Positions 11,150-19,250 of a stretch of 55,620 bases of DNA are shown piece by piece. The stretch spans positions 1 to 55,620 of the forward strand of contig JALUWJ010000140.1 of assembly GCA_027019605.1 (NCBI GenBank), given 5' to 3'. The notes under the pieces are model-generated. The model was not told where the DNA came from, did no database searches, and saw only the letters and a list, made by a program, of their open reading frames with translations. This DNA is from Henriciella sp. Lineage in GTDB: Bacteria > Pseudomonadota > Alphaproteobacteria > Caulobacterales > Hyphomonadaceae. The position numbers and the translations under genes are program-made. How positions within the stretch are numbered: the first letter of the stretch is position 1; the number at the start of each line of letters is the position of its first letter.

Positions 11150-11512
11150 TTATCGGGAGCGACGTCGGCGCCATGTCCGGCGTTCAAGAGGCGACATGCG
11201 CTTCAATCCGGTTTGGGGATTTGAATTGGCAGAGAGCCGATAGTCTTGTCCGTCATCAGTTTTCAAATGGTCTGATGGACGAGCAGTAGAACGAGGCGGC
11301 GCTGAAATTTGAGCTCGCCCACCGCTTTGTATCTGAAACCGCGGCCACCGGGGGAGTTTTATTCTGCGGTTTCTTTTCAGTCTTGCGGCAAGGGCGCCGT
11401 AATATTTCTCAGCGGCGAATTCGTCCATCGAACGAATAAATGCACGCGCGACGGTATGTGCTGCGTTGGTTTGAATCTGCTCTTTGATTTGCGGAACGTT
11501 CGTCTCAGTCAT
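11150..11512 (-). CDS. Small basic protein of unknown function, first gene of the groEL operon
   Basis: 120 residues with an AGGAGA Shine-Dalgarno sequence 8 nt before the ATG, 36 bp upstream of groEL on the same strand. The N-terminal half is helix-prone and acidic/amphipathic (KEQIQTNAAHTVARAFIRSMDEFAAEKYYG). The C-terminal half is strongly basic and Pro/Arg/Ser-rich, probably disordered, ending RRTWRRRRSR. It occupies the place where groES would normally stand but has no GroES features. Function unknown; coding status rests mainly on the ribosome-binding site and position. Confidence 0.55.
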   Translation of the reverse strand: MTETNVPQIKEQIQTNAAHTVARAFIRSMDEFAAEKYYGALAARLKRNRRIKLPRWPRFQIQSGGRAQISAPPRSTARPSDHLKTDDGQDYRLSANSNPQTGLKRMSPLERRTWRRRRSR

Positions 11513-11594
11513 CGCGACTGTCTCCTAGATAAAGATGGAACGGTTTGAAAATGAACCTTCAGTTTTAATTTGACCAACGAATGTTCTTTTGGGT

Positions 11595-11617
11595 ATCTAT
11601 TCGATAATCCAATAGAT
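11595..11617. promoter_or_regulatory. Inverted repeat, candidate LysR-type operator
   Basis: ATCTATT (11595-11601) and AATAGAT (11611-11617) form perfect 7-bp arms around a 9-bp centre, ending 9 bp before the LysR-type regulator ATG. It contains a T-N11-A arrangement (ATTCGATAATCCAAT) typical of LysR-type binding sites. It lies in the divergent region between the groEL operon and the regulator, so it could serve autoregulation and divergent control. Binding is inferred. Confidence 0.5.
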
Positions 11618-11626
11618 GGGGTCGTG

Positions 11627-12478
11627 ATGGATGTCGATCAGGCACGCACCTTCCTCGCGGTCGCAGAAACCGGAAGTTTCGTCGCGGCTGCCGAGCGGGT
11701 GTTTGTGACCCAGTCCACCGTGAGCATGCGGATCAAGGCGCTGGAAGACCGGCTCGGTCGGCGATTGTTCGAACGCGGCAAACAGGGGGCGTCCCTAACG
11801 CCGGCAGGGCTTCAGTTTCAGCCTCATGCCGCTGCGATAATGCGGATCTGGGAACATGCCCGGCTTGATGTCGGATTGCCGGACGGTTTTGATGAAGCGC
11901 TTTCCATCGGCGGTCAGATCAGTCTGTGGGAAGGTTTTCTGCTGACCTGGTTGCCGTGGATGCAATCGGCTGAGCCGGATGTCGCGATCAAGACAACACT
12001 CGGCTATTCGAGCGACATGTTACAGGCTGTATCAGATGGCCAGCTCGACCTTGCCGTGATCTACCGACCCGAAGTGCGGCCGGGGCTTGAAATTGAGCAA
12101 TTGTTCGAAGAACGATTGATCAGGGTATCCAGCGAACCGGCGCCAAACCCCGAATTGAATGCACGTTACGTCTTCATCAATTGGGGGCCGGAATTTCAGG
12201 CCGATCACGCGCTCAACTTTCCTGATTTCAAAATCCCCCCGCTTTATCTCGATATCGGCGGACTTGCGATTACTTACTTGCTGGAAAACGCCGCTTCCGG
12301 CTATCTGCCGCTCCGGATTGCTGCGCCATACATTGAGGACGGCCGTCTGCAGCGTGTGTCCGGCGCACCGGCATTTTCCTATCCGGTCTATGCTGTCTAC
12401 TCGACGGAGGAAAACAGCGACAGCCTGGAAACCGCGCTTTCCGGTCTCCGGGAGTTTGCCGCGTTGGTGAGTGACTAA
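11627..12478 (+). CDS. LysR-family transcriptional regulator
   Basis: 283 residues from the ATG that begins MDVDQARTFLAVAETGSF, the standard N-terminal helix of LysR proteins; a TTG 19 codons upstream is unlikely. The HTH spans about residues 15-60 (AAERVFVTQSTVSMRIKALEDRLGRRLFER), followed by a substrate-binding domain of two lobes. The ligand is unknown. It is divergent from the groEL-coaA-terC-zntB-mscS operon, with a palindrome in between, so it may control that operon and itself. Confidence 0.88.
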   Translation: MDVDQARTFLAVAETGSFVAAAERVFVTQSTVSMRIKALEDRLGRRLFERGKQGASLTPAGLQFQPHAAAIMRIWEHARLDVGLPDGFDEALSIGGQISLWEGFLLTWLPWMQSAEPDVAIKTTLGYSSDMLQAVSDGQLDLAVIYRPEVRPGLEIEQLFEERLIRVSSEPAPNPELNARYVFINWGPEFQADHALNFPDFKIPPLYLDIGGLAITYLLENAASGYLPLRIAAPYIEDGRLQRVSGAPAFSYPVYAVYSTEENSDSLETALSGLREFAALVSD

Positions 12479-12617
12479 GCTTCAACCATTTGAATATCCG
12501 ATGGCTCATCCGAACAATAATCGTTTCTGACAAGCTCTTTATCCTTGTAAGGCTTGGTCTTTCCGAACTCCTGGAGCGGCGAAGTTCCTTTCGCCCCAGG
12601 CTGATTGTGGAGCAGAG

Positions 12618-13205
12618 ATGGCGTCGGACGGACCCTTAGGCGTTGCCTTTCACTGGCAGAGATTAAGTGCTTCGGCTTCACTTGTCTGCACACCCCGCAA
12701 TGCCCGGATCCTTGCTGCCTTTCAGACATACTGTCGCTTGGACGATGGTCCGTACATCGGAGAGTTCGCAACTGATCAGTTCGAACGCGGGTTACCATAT
12801 CTGTTTGAGATGAAGGTGACTGGGGACGAGGAAGGCGGCGAACTCATCATTCGCAAAGCTGATCCGGCTCTGTTGAAATTTCTAGGTGCGGAACGCGGAC
12901 GCGCTATTGCAACGCTGGCTCTTGGTGGTGTTCAAGAGTTTTTCGCCCAATGTATGCGGAAAGCGGTCGAGCAAATCGCGCCAGCGCTTGTGCGAGTATC
13001 TGTCAAACAGATGAATGCGAGCGCCCGGCAGTTTGAATTGCTGGCGATGCCGCTCTTGTCGCCTGATGATGGGACGGTCTCCGAGATCATCGGATCAATG
13101 GACGAGGTTGGCGCAGACGGTAGCACCATTCGCGCCATTGATTGGGACGGGGTCGATGGCGCGCTAATGGCGAAAATTGGCATCGCTAGCCCGATCTCAT
13201 TCTGA
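12618..13205 (+). CDS. PAS-like (PAS_5-type) domain protein
   Basis: 195 residues. The pattern LPYLFEMKV...ELIIRKADPALLKFLGAERGRAIATLALGGVQEFFAQCMRKAVEQ...QFELLAMPLLSPDDGTVSEIIGSMDEV resembles the PAS_5 family of small alphaproteobacterial one-domain proteins. PAS folds bind small ligands or mediate dimerisation; no output domain is attached. There are no membrane segments. It lies between a LysR gene and hsp20 in the rightward half of the stress island. The family call is moderate; ligand and partner are unknown. Confidence 0.6.
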   Translation: MASDGPLGVAFHWQRLSASASLVCTPRNARILAAFQTYCRLDDGPYIGEFATDQFERGLPYLFEMKVTGDEEGGELIIRKADPALLKFLGAERGRAIATLALGGVQEFFAQCMRKAVEQIAPALVRVSVKQMNASARQFELLAMPLLSPDDGTVSEIIGSMDEVGADGSTIRAIDWDGVDGALMAKIGIASPISF

Positions 13206-13223
13206 ATGACGACAAGCGAATAA

Positions 13224-13246
13224 AGGCCTTCCTTGAGAGAAGGCCT
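13224..13246 (+). terminator. Hairpin after the PAS-like gene
   Basis: Perfect inverted repeat AGGCCTTC / GAAGGCCT with a 7-nt loop, 18 bp past the stop. There is no U-run, only CTCTACCCT, so it may be a weak terminator or an mRNA-end stabiliser. Confidence 0.55.
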
Positions 13247-13601
13247 CTACCCTATGCGCGCGCTTTTTGGGGGCATCGCGCGATTCTCGATCGGCACCTT
13301 GCCGGATCTCGAACGTTCGGCGTACGGCACCGTCTCAATCGCTTGTCGAGGCGGATTGGCCGCCGAACGCCCTGCAAATATGTCCCCAAGGCATCCTCTA
13401 CGCCAATGAATTGATCGAATGGATGCGATCCGAATTTGAAATGGGTCATGTTCGCGATCTATTGGAAACTCGAATAGTAGAGCTGAACTCTTTTCGTTAT
13501 TCTGATGGACGCTTTCTCCCTAAGTTGAATACGCCGCCCGACCTATGGCTTGCGCCTGTTAGGCTCCCTGGCGGTTCCATTTTTAATTTCAGGAGAAGGT
13601 G
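13247..13601. other. Leader region before hsp20, no convincing gene
   Basis: About 355 bp. A 111-codon frame (13267-13602, plus) ends exactly at the hsp20 start in a TGATG overlap, but its composition is not convincingly protein-like, so it is not called. An AGGAGAAGG ribosome-binding site at 13591-13599 belongs to hsp20. No clear heat-shock sigma promoter could be fixed by eye. Confidence 0.4.
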
Positions 13602-14120
13602 ATGGACATTCGTGAACTTACCCCGTGGCGGCGCAATCGCGCGCCCGCAACCACTGACCCGAAAGTGCCTCAACCGCAATCGCTTCATGACTATATGGAC
13701 CGATGGTTAGACGATATGGGCTTTGGCTTCGATTTGCCTGTCATGGGTACAAGGCTGCTTGCCAGCTCTGACTTTTCACCACGACTCGATGTGGTCGAGA
13801 CTGAAAAACAATACCGCTTCTCTGTAGAGCTTCCGGGTCTCTCGGATCAGGATATCGATCTTTCGGTCGATGACGGTGTGCTCACCATCAAGGGTGAGAA
13901 GAAAACCGAGGTCAAAGAAAATGAGAGCGATAAGCCTATGCGCGTGGAGCGCCATTATGGTGCTTTCGCACGAGCTTTCACGCTCCCGAAAGATGCTGAC
14001 GAAGAGGCGGTGGACGCAACCTTCGACAAAGGCGTTCTCACCATCACCCTCGGCAAGACCGAAGCCGCTGATCAACGCCGGAAAATTGAGATCAAATCTC
14101 CGGCCAAGTCTGCTGCCTAA
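13602..14120 (+). CDS. Small heat-shock protein, Hsp20/alpha-crystallin family
   Basis: 172 residues from the ATG 6 nt after AGGAG; a GTG one codon earlier is possible. The flexible N-terminal arm (1-60) precedes the alpha-crystallin domain (about 62-155), with FSPRLDVVETEKQYRFSVELPG, the strand DGVLTIKGEKK, and AFTLP...VDATFDKGVLTITLGK. A C-terminal KIEIKS extension follows. The protein holds unfolding clients in large oligomers without ATP. It lies 46 bp ahead of a CBS-domain gene on the same strand, and across the island from groEL. Confidence 0.95.
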   Translation: MDIRELTPWRRNRAPATTDPKVPQPQSLHDYMDRWLDDMGFGFDLPVMGTRLLASSDFSPRLDVVETEKQYRFSVELPGLSDQDIDLSVDDGVLTIKGEKKTEVKENESDKPMRVERHYGAFARAFTLPKDADEEAVDATFDKGVLTITLGKTEAADQRRKIEIKSPAKSAA

Positions 14121-14166
14121 TTGGCTCCGGCGAGCCTGACCTTAATGATATGAAAGTCCAGTTTCG

Positions 14167-14595
14167 ATGACTATTCGAGCGATCCTTAAAACCAAGGGCG
14201 CCGCCGTGCCGACAGTCGCATCCGGCGTCAATATTCGTGATGTCCTGCAACGCCTCGAAGAAGAAGATGTCGGCGCTCTCGTCGTCACTGACGATGGAGA
14301 GCGCATTAAAGGCATTGTATCAGAGCGCGATATCGTCCGCGGCCTGCGACTCACTGGGGACGACGTACTTGATGCCGACGTCGAAGACCTGATGACGACC
14401 GACGTCGTCACTTGCAAAGCAGATGACAAGATCGCCGCTGTCATGGCGATGATGCTCGCCAATCGGATCCGGCATGTCCCGGTTGTCGATGGCAAGACAC
14501 TCGCTGGTTTCATCAGTGTACGCGACATCATAAAACAGCGCCTCGACGAGGTCCAGGCAGATGCGGACGCTATGCAGAAATACATTTCCGGCTGA
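14167..14595 (+). CDS. CBS-pair domain protein
   Basis: 142 residues made of one CBS pair: first motif about 8-65 (IRDVLQRLEEEDVGALVVTDDGERIKGIVSERDIVR), second about 75-132 (MTTDVVTCKADDKIAAVMAMMLANRIRHVPVVDGKTLAGFISVRDIIK). Such stand-alone Bateman modules bind adenosine nucleotides and act as energy sensors, often in stress operons. There is no attached enzyme. It follows hsp20 closely. Confidence 0.92.
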   Translation: MTIRAILKTKGAAVPTVASGVNIRDVLQRLEEEDVGALVVTDDGERIKGIVSERDIVRGLRLTGDDVLDADVEDLMTTDVVTCKADDKIAAVMAMMLANRIRHVPVVDGKTLAGFISVRDIIKQRLDEVQADADAMQKYISG

Positions 14596-14664
14596 CGCAA
14601 ATGCCTCGCTGTACCCGGACTATAGTTTGAAACGCGCGGCTATCTCTCTTGTGGAGACAAGCAT

Positions 14665-14928
14665 ATGAAGCATGATCTTAGCATGATAAGGCTTTGGCTC
14701 GCTGTCGGGCTAGGCGCGTTACTCGCGATCTTCGCGATCCAGAATAGCGCGCAGGTCAGACTCTCATTCCTGTTCTGGGATTGGGAGTCTCGGCGTATCG
14801 TCGTCATCGCGCTTAGTTTCTTCATCGGCCTGACCATTGGTTGGCTGCTAAAAGGTCGCCATTCGGGACGAGCGACGTCTGACGCTAGGGCGAAGGAAAA
14901 AAAGGCCGGGAATGATGGCCATCCATAA
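14665..14928 (+). CDS. LapA-domain (DUF1049) small membrane protein
   Basis: 87 residues with two membrane helices (about 8-26 and 44-62) and the family pattern FAIQNSAQVRLSFLFWDWESRRIVVIALSFFIGLTIGWLL, followed by a charged cytoplasmic tail. LapA-domain proteins are linked in other bacteria to lipopolysaccharide assembly scaffolding. A TGGAGA ribosome-binding site precedes the ATG. It lies 15 bp before the TauE/SafE gene, so the two are probably co-transcribed. Confidence 0.85.
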   Translation: MKHDLSMIRLWLAVGLGALLAIFAIQNSAQVRLSFLFWDWESRRIVVIALSFFIGLTIGWLLKGRHSGRATSDARAKEKKAGNDGHP

Positions 14929-14943
14929 GACGCTAGCGATCCC

Positions 14944-15696
14944 ATGAGCCCGGTTGAGACGACATTCCTTATTTTTGTCGCCATCGGGTTCTGCGCCCAA
15001 TTGATAGATGGCGCACTCGGCATGGCGTACGGTATTACGTCGACCACCGCGCTTATGGCTACAGGAATGCCGCCAGCAGTCGCTTCTGCGAATGTGCACG
15101 CAGCGGAGATTGTCACAACTGCGATTTCTGGGGGATCGCATGCGCTTGTTGGCAATGTAGACTGGCGGTTGCTGCGTCGACTTGCCCCGGTCGGAGCTCT
15201 CGCTGCAGTTGCAGGCGCGATCCTCGCATCGCATCTCGACCTTGGTTTCGCGCGCCTACTCATCGCCGTTTATCTGCTTGTCATGGGCGTTATTGTGATC
15301 GAGCGAGGATTGCGCCGCGAACGCCCTGTCAGTGCTGTGAAGAAGATCAGCTGGCTCGCCCTTGTTGGAGGGTTTTGCGATGCTTTAGGCGGTGGTGGAT
15401 GGGGGCCCGTCGTCGCTTCGAATCTCGTCGCCCGCGGCAGCGACGTGGCCAGGACAATCGGCACAGTCAACGCCGCTGAGTTCTTCATGACGAGCGCTGC
15501 GACGATCGCGTTCGCATCGTCACTCGGTATGGAGTTTGGCGCAGCGTTTCTGGGCCTACTTATCGGCGGCGCGATCGCGGCGCCGTTGGCCGCTATCGCA
15601 ATCAAACGGATTCATAAACCTACGCTGACAATCGGAGTGGGTGTCATCATATGTCTGTTATCTGCCTTCAACATTATCAACTGGGCGACCGCTTAG
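14944..15696 (+). CDS. TauE/SafE-family permease
   Basis: 250-residue polytopic membrane protein with the duplicated family pattern: IDGALGMAYGITSTTALMATGMPPAVASANVHAAEI near the N-terminus and GGFCDALGGGGWGPVVASNLVARG...TIGTVNAAEFF in the second half. About eight hydrophobic segments are seen. The family exports or imports sulfite, sulfonates and related anions. No sulfur-metabolism gene adjoins it here, so the substrate is open. Confidence 0.88.
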   Translation: MSPVETTFLIFVAIGFCAQLIDGALGMAYGITSTTALMATGMPPAVASANVHAAEIVTTAISGGSHALVGNVDWRLLRRLAPVGALAAVAGAILASHLDLGFARLLIAVYLLVMGVIVIERGLRRERPVSAVKKISWLALVGGFCDALGGGGWGPVVASNLVARGSDVARTIGTVNAAEFFMTSAATIAFASSLGMEFGAAFLGLLIGGAIAAPLAAIAIKRIHKPTLTIGVGVIICLLSAFNIINWATA

Positions 15697-15851
15697 TCTG
15701 TCAGCAACCAGAAATGCTGGTCCGATTTGAAACGCCGATGGCTGAGGCGAAAGAAATTCGTTTTTCAAGAGTTCCGACAAGGCGTAGATTTTACTTGCGC
15801 CAAAACTGCGCTCGCTCCGGTTTCCGGAACGAAATTTAAAGGATGATCGCT

Positions 15852-16001
15852 ATGAGCGGGATCAAGAAAAAAGGGCCGGCCCATAAAGCCCCTAAGAAAG
15901 AAACAACTCCAACGAAAACAAATGACCGCAAGGCTGTCGGCCGAAACAACCGCCGCCAAGATCGTGCGCGCGCGGATGATGGTTATGAGTATTTCGACTA
16001 G
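15852..16001 (+). CDS. 49-residue lysine/arginine-rich protein
   Basis: Short frame starting MSGIKKKGPAHKAPKKE and ending DDGYEYFD, preceded by AAAGGATG about 8 nt before the ATG and followed 32 bp later by a strong terminator. The product is strongly basic through residue 40 and then acidic and aromatic, suggesting a nucleic-acid-binding or stress-type small protein. I do not recognise a family. Support comes from the ribosome-binding site, codon-like composition and terminator. Confidence 0.5.
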   Translation: MSGIKKKGPAHKAPKKETTPTKTNDRKAVGRNNRRQDRARADDGYEYFD

Positions 16002-16032
16002 TTAGCCGGTTGGCGACTTAGCACGTTATCCT

Positions 16033-16064
16033 CAGCGGCCCATGACAATATGGGCCGCTGTTTT
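16033..16064 (+). terminator. Rho-independent terminator
   Basis: Arms CAGCGGCCCAT (16033-16043) and ATGGGCCGCTG (16050-16060) pair perfectly over 11 bp with a 6-nt loop, followed by TTTT. It closes the rightward hsp20-to-small-ORF stretch. Confidence 0.85.
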
Positions 16065-16082
16065 GCCAAAGTCGCCGACGTC

Positions 16083-16403
16083 ATGAGCACCACTCAGTCC
16101 CTTACGCGCCTAGATTCGCTCCTCGAGGAATTCAATATGAGCCTGACCCAATACAAACACCTTTCGGCCTGGATCGCCAAATTCTCCAAGTCGCCTCACC
16201 GAATATCCACAGAGATTGCGCCCACTCCCGAGACGAAGTTCGCCATCGAAGCCTTAAACGACCTTGCGGAGATTTTGACCAAGGGCGACGAGCGGGCATT
16301 GAAAGAGCTTTTAAAGCTTCGCCAACGAGACGATTGGCTCCAAAAAAACAGCTCAAAAGACGAAGGCGTGGATGCGTTCTTCGATATTCCCCAGACTGAC
16401 TAA
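16083..16403 (+). CDS. Small helical protein of unknown function
   Basis: 106 residues from the ATG beginning MSTTQSLTRLDSLLEEF. An alternative ATG at 16137 has a better GAGGA site 7 nt upstream, giving 88 residues. The sequence is almost all helix-prone (amphipathic runs LTRLDSLLEEFNMSLTQYKHLSAWIAKF and ALKELLKLRQRDDWLQK) and ends acidic. There are no membrane segments and no family recognised. It starts just after a strong terminator, so it needs its own promoter. Confidence 0.5.
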   Translation: MSTTQSLTRLDSLLEEFNMSLTQYKHLSAWIAKFSKSPHRISTEIAPTPETKFAIEALNDLAEILTKGDERALKELLKLRQRDDWLQKNSSKDEGVDAFFDIPQTD

Positions 16404-16715
16404 CACGGCTCGCCTGGTTCCAATCAAGAGAATTTTGCTATGATTCAAGCAACCTGCGACGGCAGCCGGCATGGGCGTTTTCGAGGGCTTCGATCGGATA
16501 ATGGCGCGTCCCGGTACGGTTTGAACCAAGCCATCGTCAAAGACCGAAAGAGATAAGCGCGTATTTCGATGCGTGTTCTAAAAGTGTAAGGACCGCGTTG
16601 TCGAGAGTTTACAACTGGCTTTGGTCTGCGGATTATTTATGTCCGGTATTAGGAACGATCAGCACTCCGGGGCTCGCAGAATCCAAAATGGTCTCTGACG
16701 CAGAACGCTGATCTC
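16404..16715. other. Gene-poor stretch
   Basis: About 310 bp with no convincing coding frame. A 16-bp sequence GTCCGGTATTAGGAAC (16641-16656) recurs with one change at 18594-18609. Confidence 0.5.
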
Positions 16716-17018
16716 TTATTTTCGGCCGAAGAGGCCTCGCACGATTTGCTGCGCCGCGTTGTTCTTACTGTTCCGAACAATTTCTTCGTAAGTGTTTTTG
16801 CAATCCGCTGGTAGCGCAAATGGGATGCCGTGATGAAGAGCACTGTGCTTCACGAGAGCGATTTGTTTGGCACGCGGAAAGTGTGTGAACTCGTTTAGGA
16901 CCTCATCGATCCGAGCAATCGCTTCCTGCGTGTCGGTGTAGCTCATAAACTTGTCATACCTCGGCACGTCAGTACCTTCGATTTTGTGTTGAAGCGTTTT
17001 TGCGCTTTGACGGTCCAT
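16716..17018 (-). CDS. Small protein of unknown function
   Basis: 100 residues, soluble, charged. GGAGTGA lies 6-8 nt before the ATG. The central part reads TQEAIARIDEVLNEFTHFPRAKQIALVKHSALHHGIPFALPADCKNTYEEIVRNSKNN, helix-rich with a single cysteine. No family recognised. A second small same-strand gene lies upstream, and both face away from the exported protein gene at 17.6 kb. Confidence 0.55.
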   Translation of the reverse strand: MDRQSAKTLQHKIEGTDVPRYDKFMSYTDTQEAIARIDEVLNEFTHFPRAKQIALVKHSALHHGIPFALPADCKNTYEEIVRNSKNNAAQQIVRGLFGRK

Positions 17019-17161
17019 TGGCTCACTCCGTTCTCAATGGTTCAATCTTAAACTGTAGTTCTTTGTTTCAAAAACGTCTGCGCAGTGTCGTATAGGAATG
17101 GAGCCGCGTTCGGAGGCAATCTGGCTGTATTGTACATTAAGGCACGTTGTACGAGCTCGCA

Positions 17162-17446
17162 TCATAATATCCCGAGGAACTTTTTCTTGCGCTTGCTCCG
17201 TGCGATGACATTGCTGCCGATATTGCCGTCGAAGAGTTCACTGTCCAACAAGACGCGTTCTCGATGCATGTACTCCGACCCATGCATGACATTCGGGTTT
17301 CGGTCTGAAGGAACAGAGGGCCATCCTCGCAATTCGAGGTATTTATGAGCCTCGGATAAATTATCGGTCACGAAGTAACCAACAAACCCACCAGATGCAT
17401 CGATGTAACAAAGCGTGTAGCGGTATTCTTCATGGAACTTCTTCAT
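17162..17446 (-). CDS. Small protein of unknown function
   Basis: 94 residues with GAGGTG 5 nt before the ATG. An alternating hydrophobic N-terminal segment (YRYTLCYIDASGGFVGYFVTDNLSEAHKYLELRGW) suggests a compact alpha/beta fold. The C-terminus is basic (ARSKRKKKFLGIL). No family recognised. Coding status is supported by the ribosome-binding site and natural composition. Confidence 0.55.
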   Translation of the reverse strand: MKKFHEEYRYTLCYIDASGGFVGYFVTDNLSEAHKYLELRGWPSVPSDRNPNVMHGSEYMHRERVLLDSELFDGNIGSNVIARSKRKKKFLGIL

Positions 17447-17594
17447 TGATCACCTCAATAGCGCGCTCTTTGGTTTTATACGTAGTAGCTGAGCGCGAAA
17501 GTTAAACAGTGACCATGTCCACCGGGGCGTCTAAGGTCTCGTGAAGTCGGCGGATCCGGCAACTGCAGGGGACACAGAAAGGGACGGCAAAAAT

Positions 17595-18485
17595 ATGAAC
17601 GATTCAAAGCTCTTTCGGGCACTCGCGCTTGCTTTTCTACTATTGTCTGCGCTCACAATTGCACCTGCAATGGCACAATCGAATAAGTGCGGCGCTGGGA
17701 TCGGTAATTGGTCGTATCGCTACGCAGATCCATATCTAAAAAAGACCTTTGCTTCTCCGGAATTGCGGCTTCAAGGCATATCAAATTGGGGGGAGTTGCA
17801 GAGCGTGGGTCAGATCTCCAATCGATTTGATCGATGTGACCATAATTCTCACAAAAGAAAGATCGTGCCGAACACCTCGATGATCATGTCTGGTGTCTTT
17901 GTGTCCGGCGAAATCTGCAGCGACTCGTCCACATTGATCTTTGAGCAAGGAGGCGATGATAGCCTCGCGAATTCAACGTTCCGAACCGCGACACCTGGGT
18001 CATACGAACACAACAAAGCGCGCAACGTATTGGCGAGTTGGTATTATCCATATCAACTCGGAGGTTCGCAGAAGATCTGGAATAGAAATCGAGAGATCAT
18101 CATTCTCTACACATCCTATCTTTCGAACGTGTGCGAGACGCTGCCCGAGCGGGTGAGGGTCGAAGCTCGGACAAATATCTCCCGTGGGCCGAATGGTCCA
18201 CAAAAGCCGACCGCCCCTTTCTCGTACGACGTGCTGTTTACAGGCGAGTTTCACCCGAATTCTGGACGCGTGGAGTTGCATCCGAACGATGAAGAGATGC
18301 AACAAAGAGTGCTCGCTTCGCTTGAACAAATGTGGAGAAATCAAACGCAGCAACTCGTTGAATTTCAGCGACGCCTGGATGCTGGATTTGCTTTCGTTGC
18401 GTTAGGGGTTGCTGGCATTCACATGACGAGTGAGTGCAACCAGTTTCCTATTGGACACCCCGACAGACCACCATTGTGTGATTGA
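17595..18485 (+). CDS. Exported protein of unknown function
   Basis: 296 residues from the ATG beginning MNDSKLFRALALAFLLLSALTIAPAMA, a clear signal peptide cut before QSNK. AAAGGGA lies about 10 nt upstream, and an earlier in-frame start would bury the signal. The mature protein has several cysteines (CGAG, RCDH, EICSD, NVCE, SECN, PLCD) that may form disulfides. A second hydrophobic segment (FAFVALGVAGIHM) lies near the C-terminus. No family recognised. Confidence 0.65.
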   Translation: MNDSKLFRALALAFLLLSALTIAPAMAQSNKCGAGIGNWSYRYADPYLKKTFASPELRLQGISNWGELQSVGQISNRFDRCDHNSHKRKIVPNTSMIMSGVFVSGEICSDSSTLIFEQGGDDSLANSTFRTATPGSYEHNKARNVLASWYYPYQLGGSQKIWNRNREIIILYTSYLSNVCETLPERVRVEARTNISRGPNGPQKPTAPFSYDVLFTGEFHPNSGRVELHPNDEEMQQRVLASLEQMWRNQTQQLVEFQRRLDAGFAFVALGVAGIHMTSECNQFPIGHPDRPPLCD

Positions 18486-18687
18486 ACAGCCCGAACAACC
18501 GAGCGCACTGTCCGGGAATATCTCTTCTCGTGCGATGCACAGTGATCGTATCTTCGGATGTCGTTAACTGGGATAAATCAGCGGTTTCGTCACGTCCGCT
18601 ATTAGGAACTTCTCGCCGTGAAGATAACTATAGTAATTCTACCTTAACGGGAATCAGAGTATCGTCTTGCCCGTATAGAGACGTTAC

Positions 18688-19065
18688 ATGTTTGGCTCCA
18701 AATCTAAGTCAAAAATAAACCTGGAACGCGCGGTTCCTCGCGAGCCGCGCCACTCCGGTACGCCACAAAGCTCGATACCAGTTTTGCGTCCGAGGGGCGA
18801 AAACCGCCGAGGTCTGCGAAAGGACTTATGGTGCGTTTGCTCGGTCGAAACCAAGGGCGGCGAGAAGCGAGAAGGTGTGATCATCGACATATCGAAATCA
18901 GGTGCGCGCGTTCGGTTTCGCAGTCGAGGGACGCTGCCTCGTGTCGTCCGCATCAATGCCTCCAGAATTGGATTGAAACGATTTGCCCGTGTGATCTGGC
19001 AGTCTGCGTTTGATGCAGGGCTTGAATTCGTTCCGAATGCAAAAATCGAAAACGCATCCCGGTAA
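18688..19065 (+). CDS. PilZ-domain protein
   Basis: 125 residues. Residues about 35-120 carry a PilZ fold with the two c-di-GMP signature elements: an arginine motif (ENRRGLRKD) and DISKSGARVRF, followed by KRFARVIWQ...AGLEF. PilZ proteins bind cyclic di-GMP and alter motility, pili or polysaccharide export. It is stand-alone with a basic, probably flexible N-terminus. It lies just before a Flp-pilin-like gene; a functional link is possible but not shown. Confidence 0.8.
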   Translation: MFGSKSKSKINLERAVPREPRHSGTPQSSIPVLRPRGENRRGLRKDLWCVCSVETKGGEKREGVIIDISKSGARVRFRSRGTLPRVVRINASRIGLKRFARVIWQSAFDAGLEFVPNAKIENASR

Positions 19066-19250
19066 TTTTCTCTTGCTCCAAGCTAGTTACACGAGGCCTT
19101 TCGGCCGTCTACAAAGTCCCTAATTGCTGCGTTCCGGCAAAACGATTCCGCAATTCGTTGCACCGAAAATATTCAAATAGCGACATCTTTTCAACGAGTT
19201 ATTCACCAAAACGCGCTAGGTTTGATGCGGGGCAGTTTGGGGTGGTCACT

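Noticed and set aside
12475-12798. 107-codon minus-strand frame between LysR and PAS-like genes
   Set aside because: No supported start; the first half is antisense to the PAS-like gene.
13530-13560. Heat-shock sigma-32-type promoter before hsp20
   Set aside because: A GTTGAA and CCTATGG pair exists, but the spacing is shorter than the alphaproteobacterial consensus, so it was not called.
13267-13602. 111-codon plus-strand frame ending at the hsp20 start
   Set aside because: The TGATG overlap is suggestive, but the N-terminal composition is not protein-like and no ribosome-binding site precedes it.
14640-15263. 207-codon minus-strand frame
   Set aside because: Antisense to the LapA and TauE/SafE genes, both with clear family patterns; low-complexity Ser/Ala/Arg composition.
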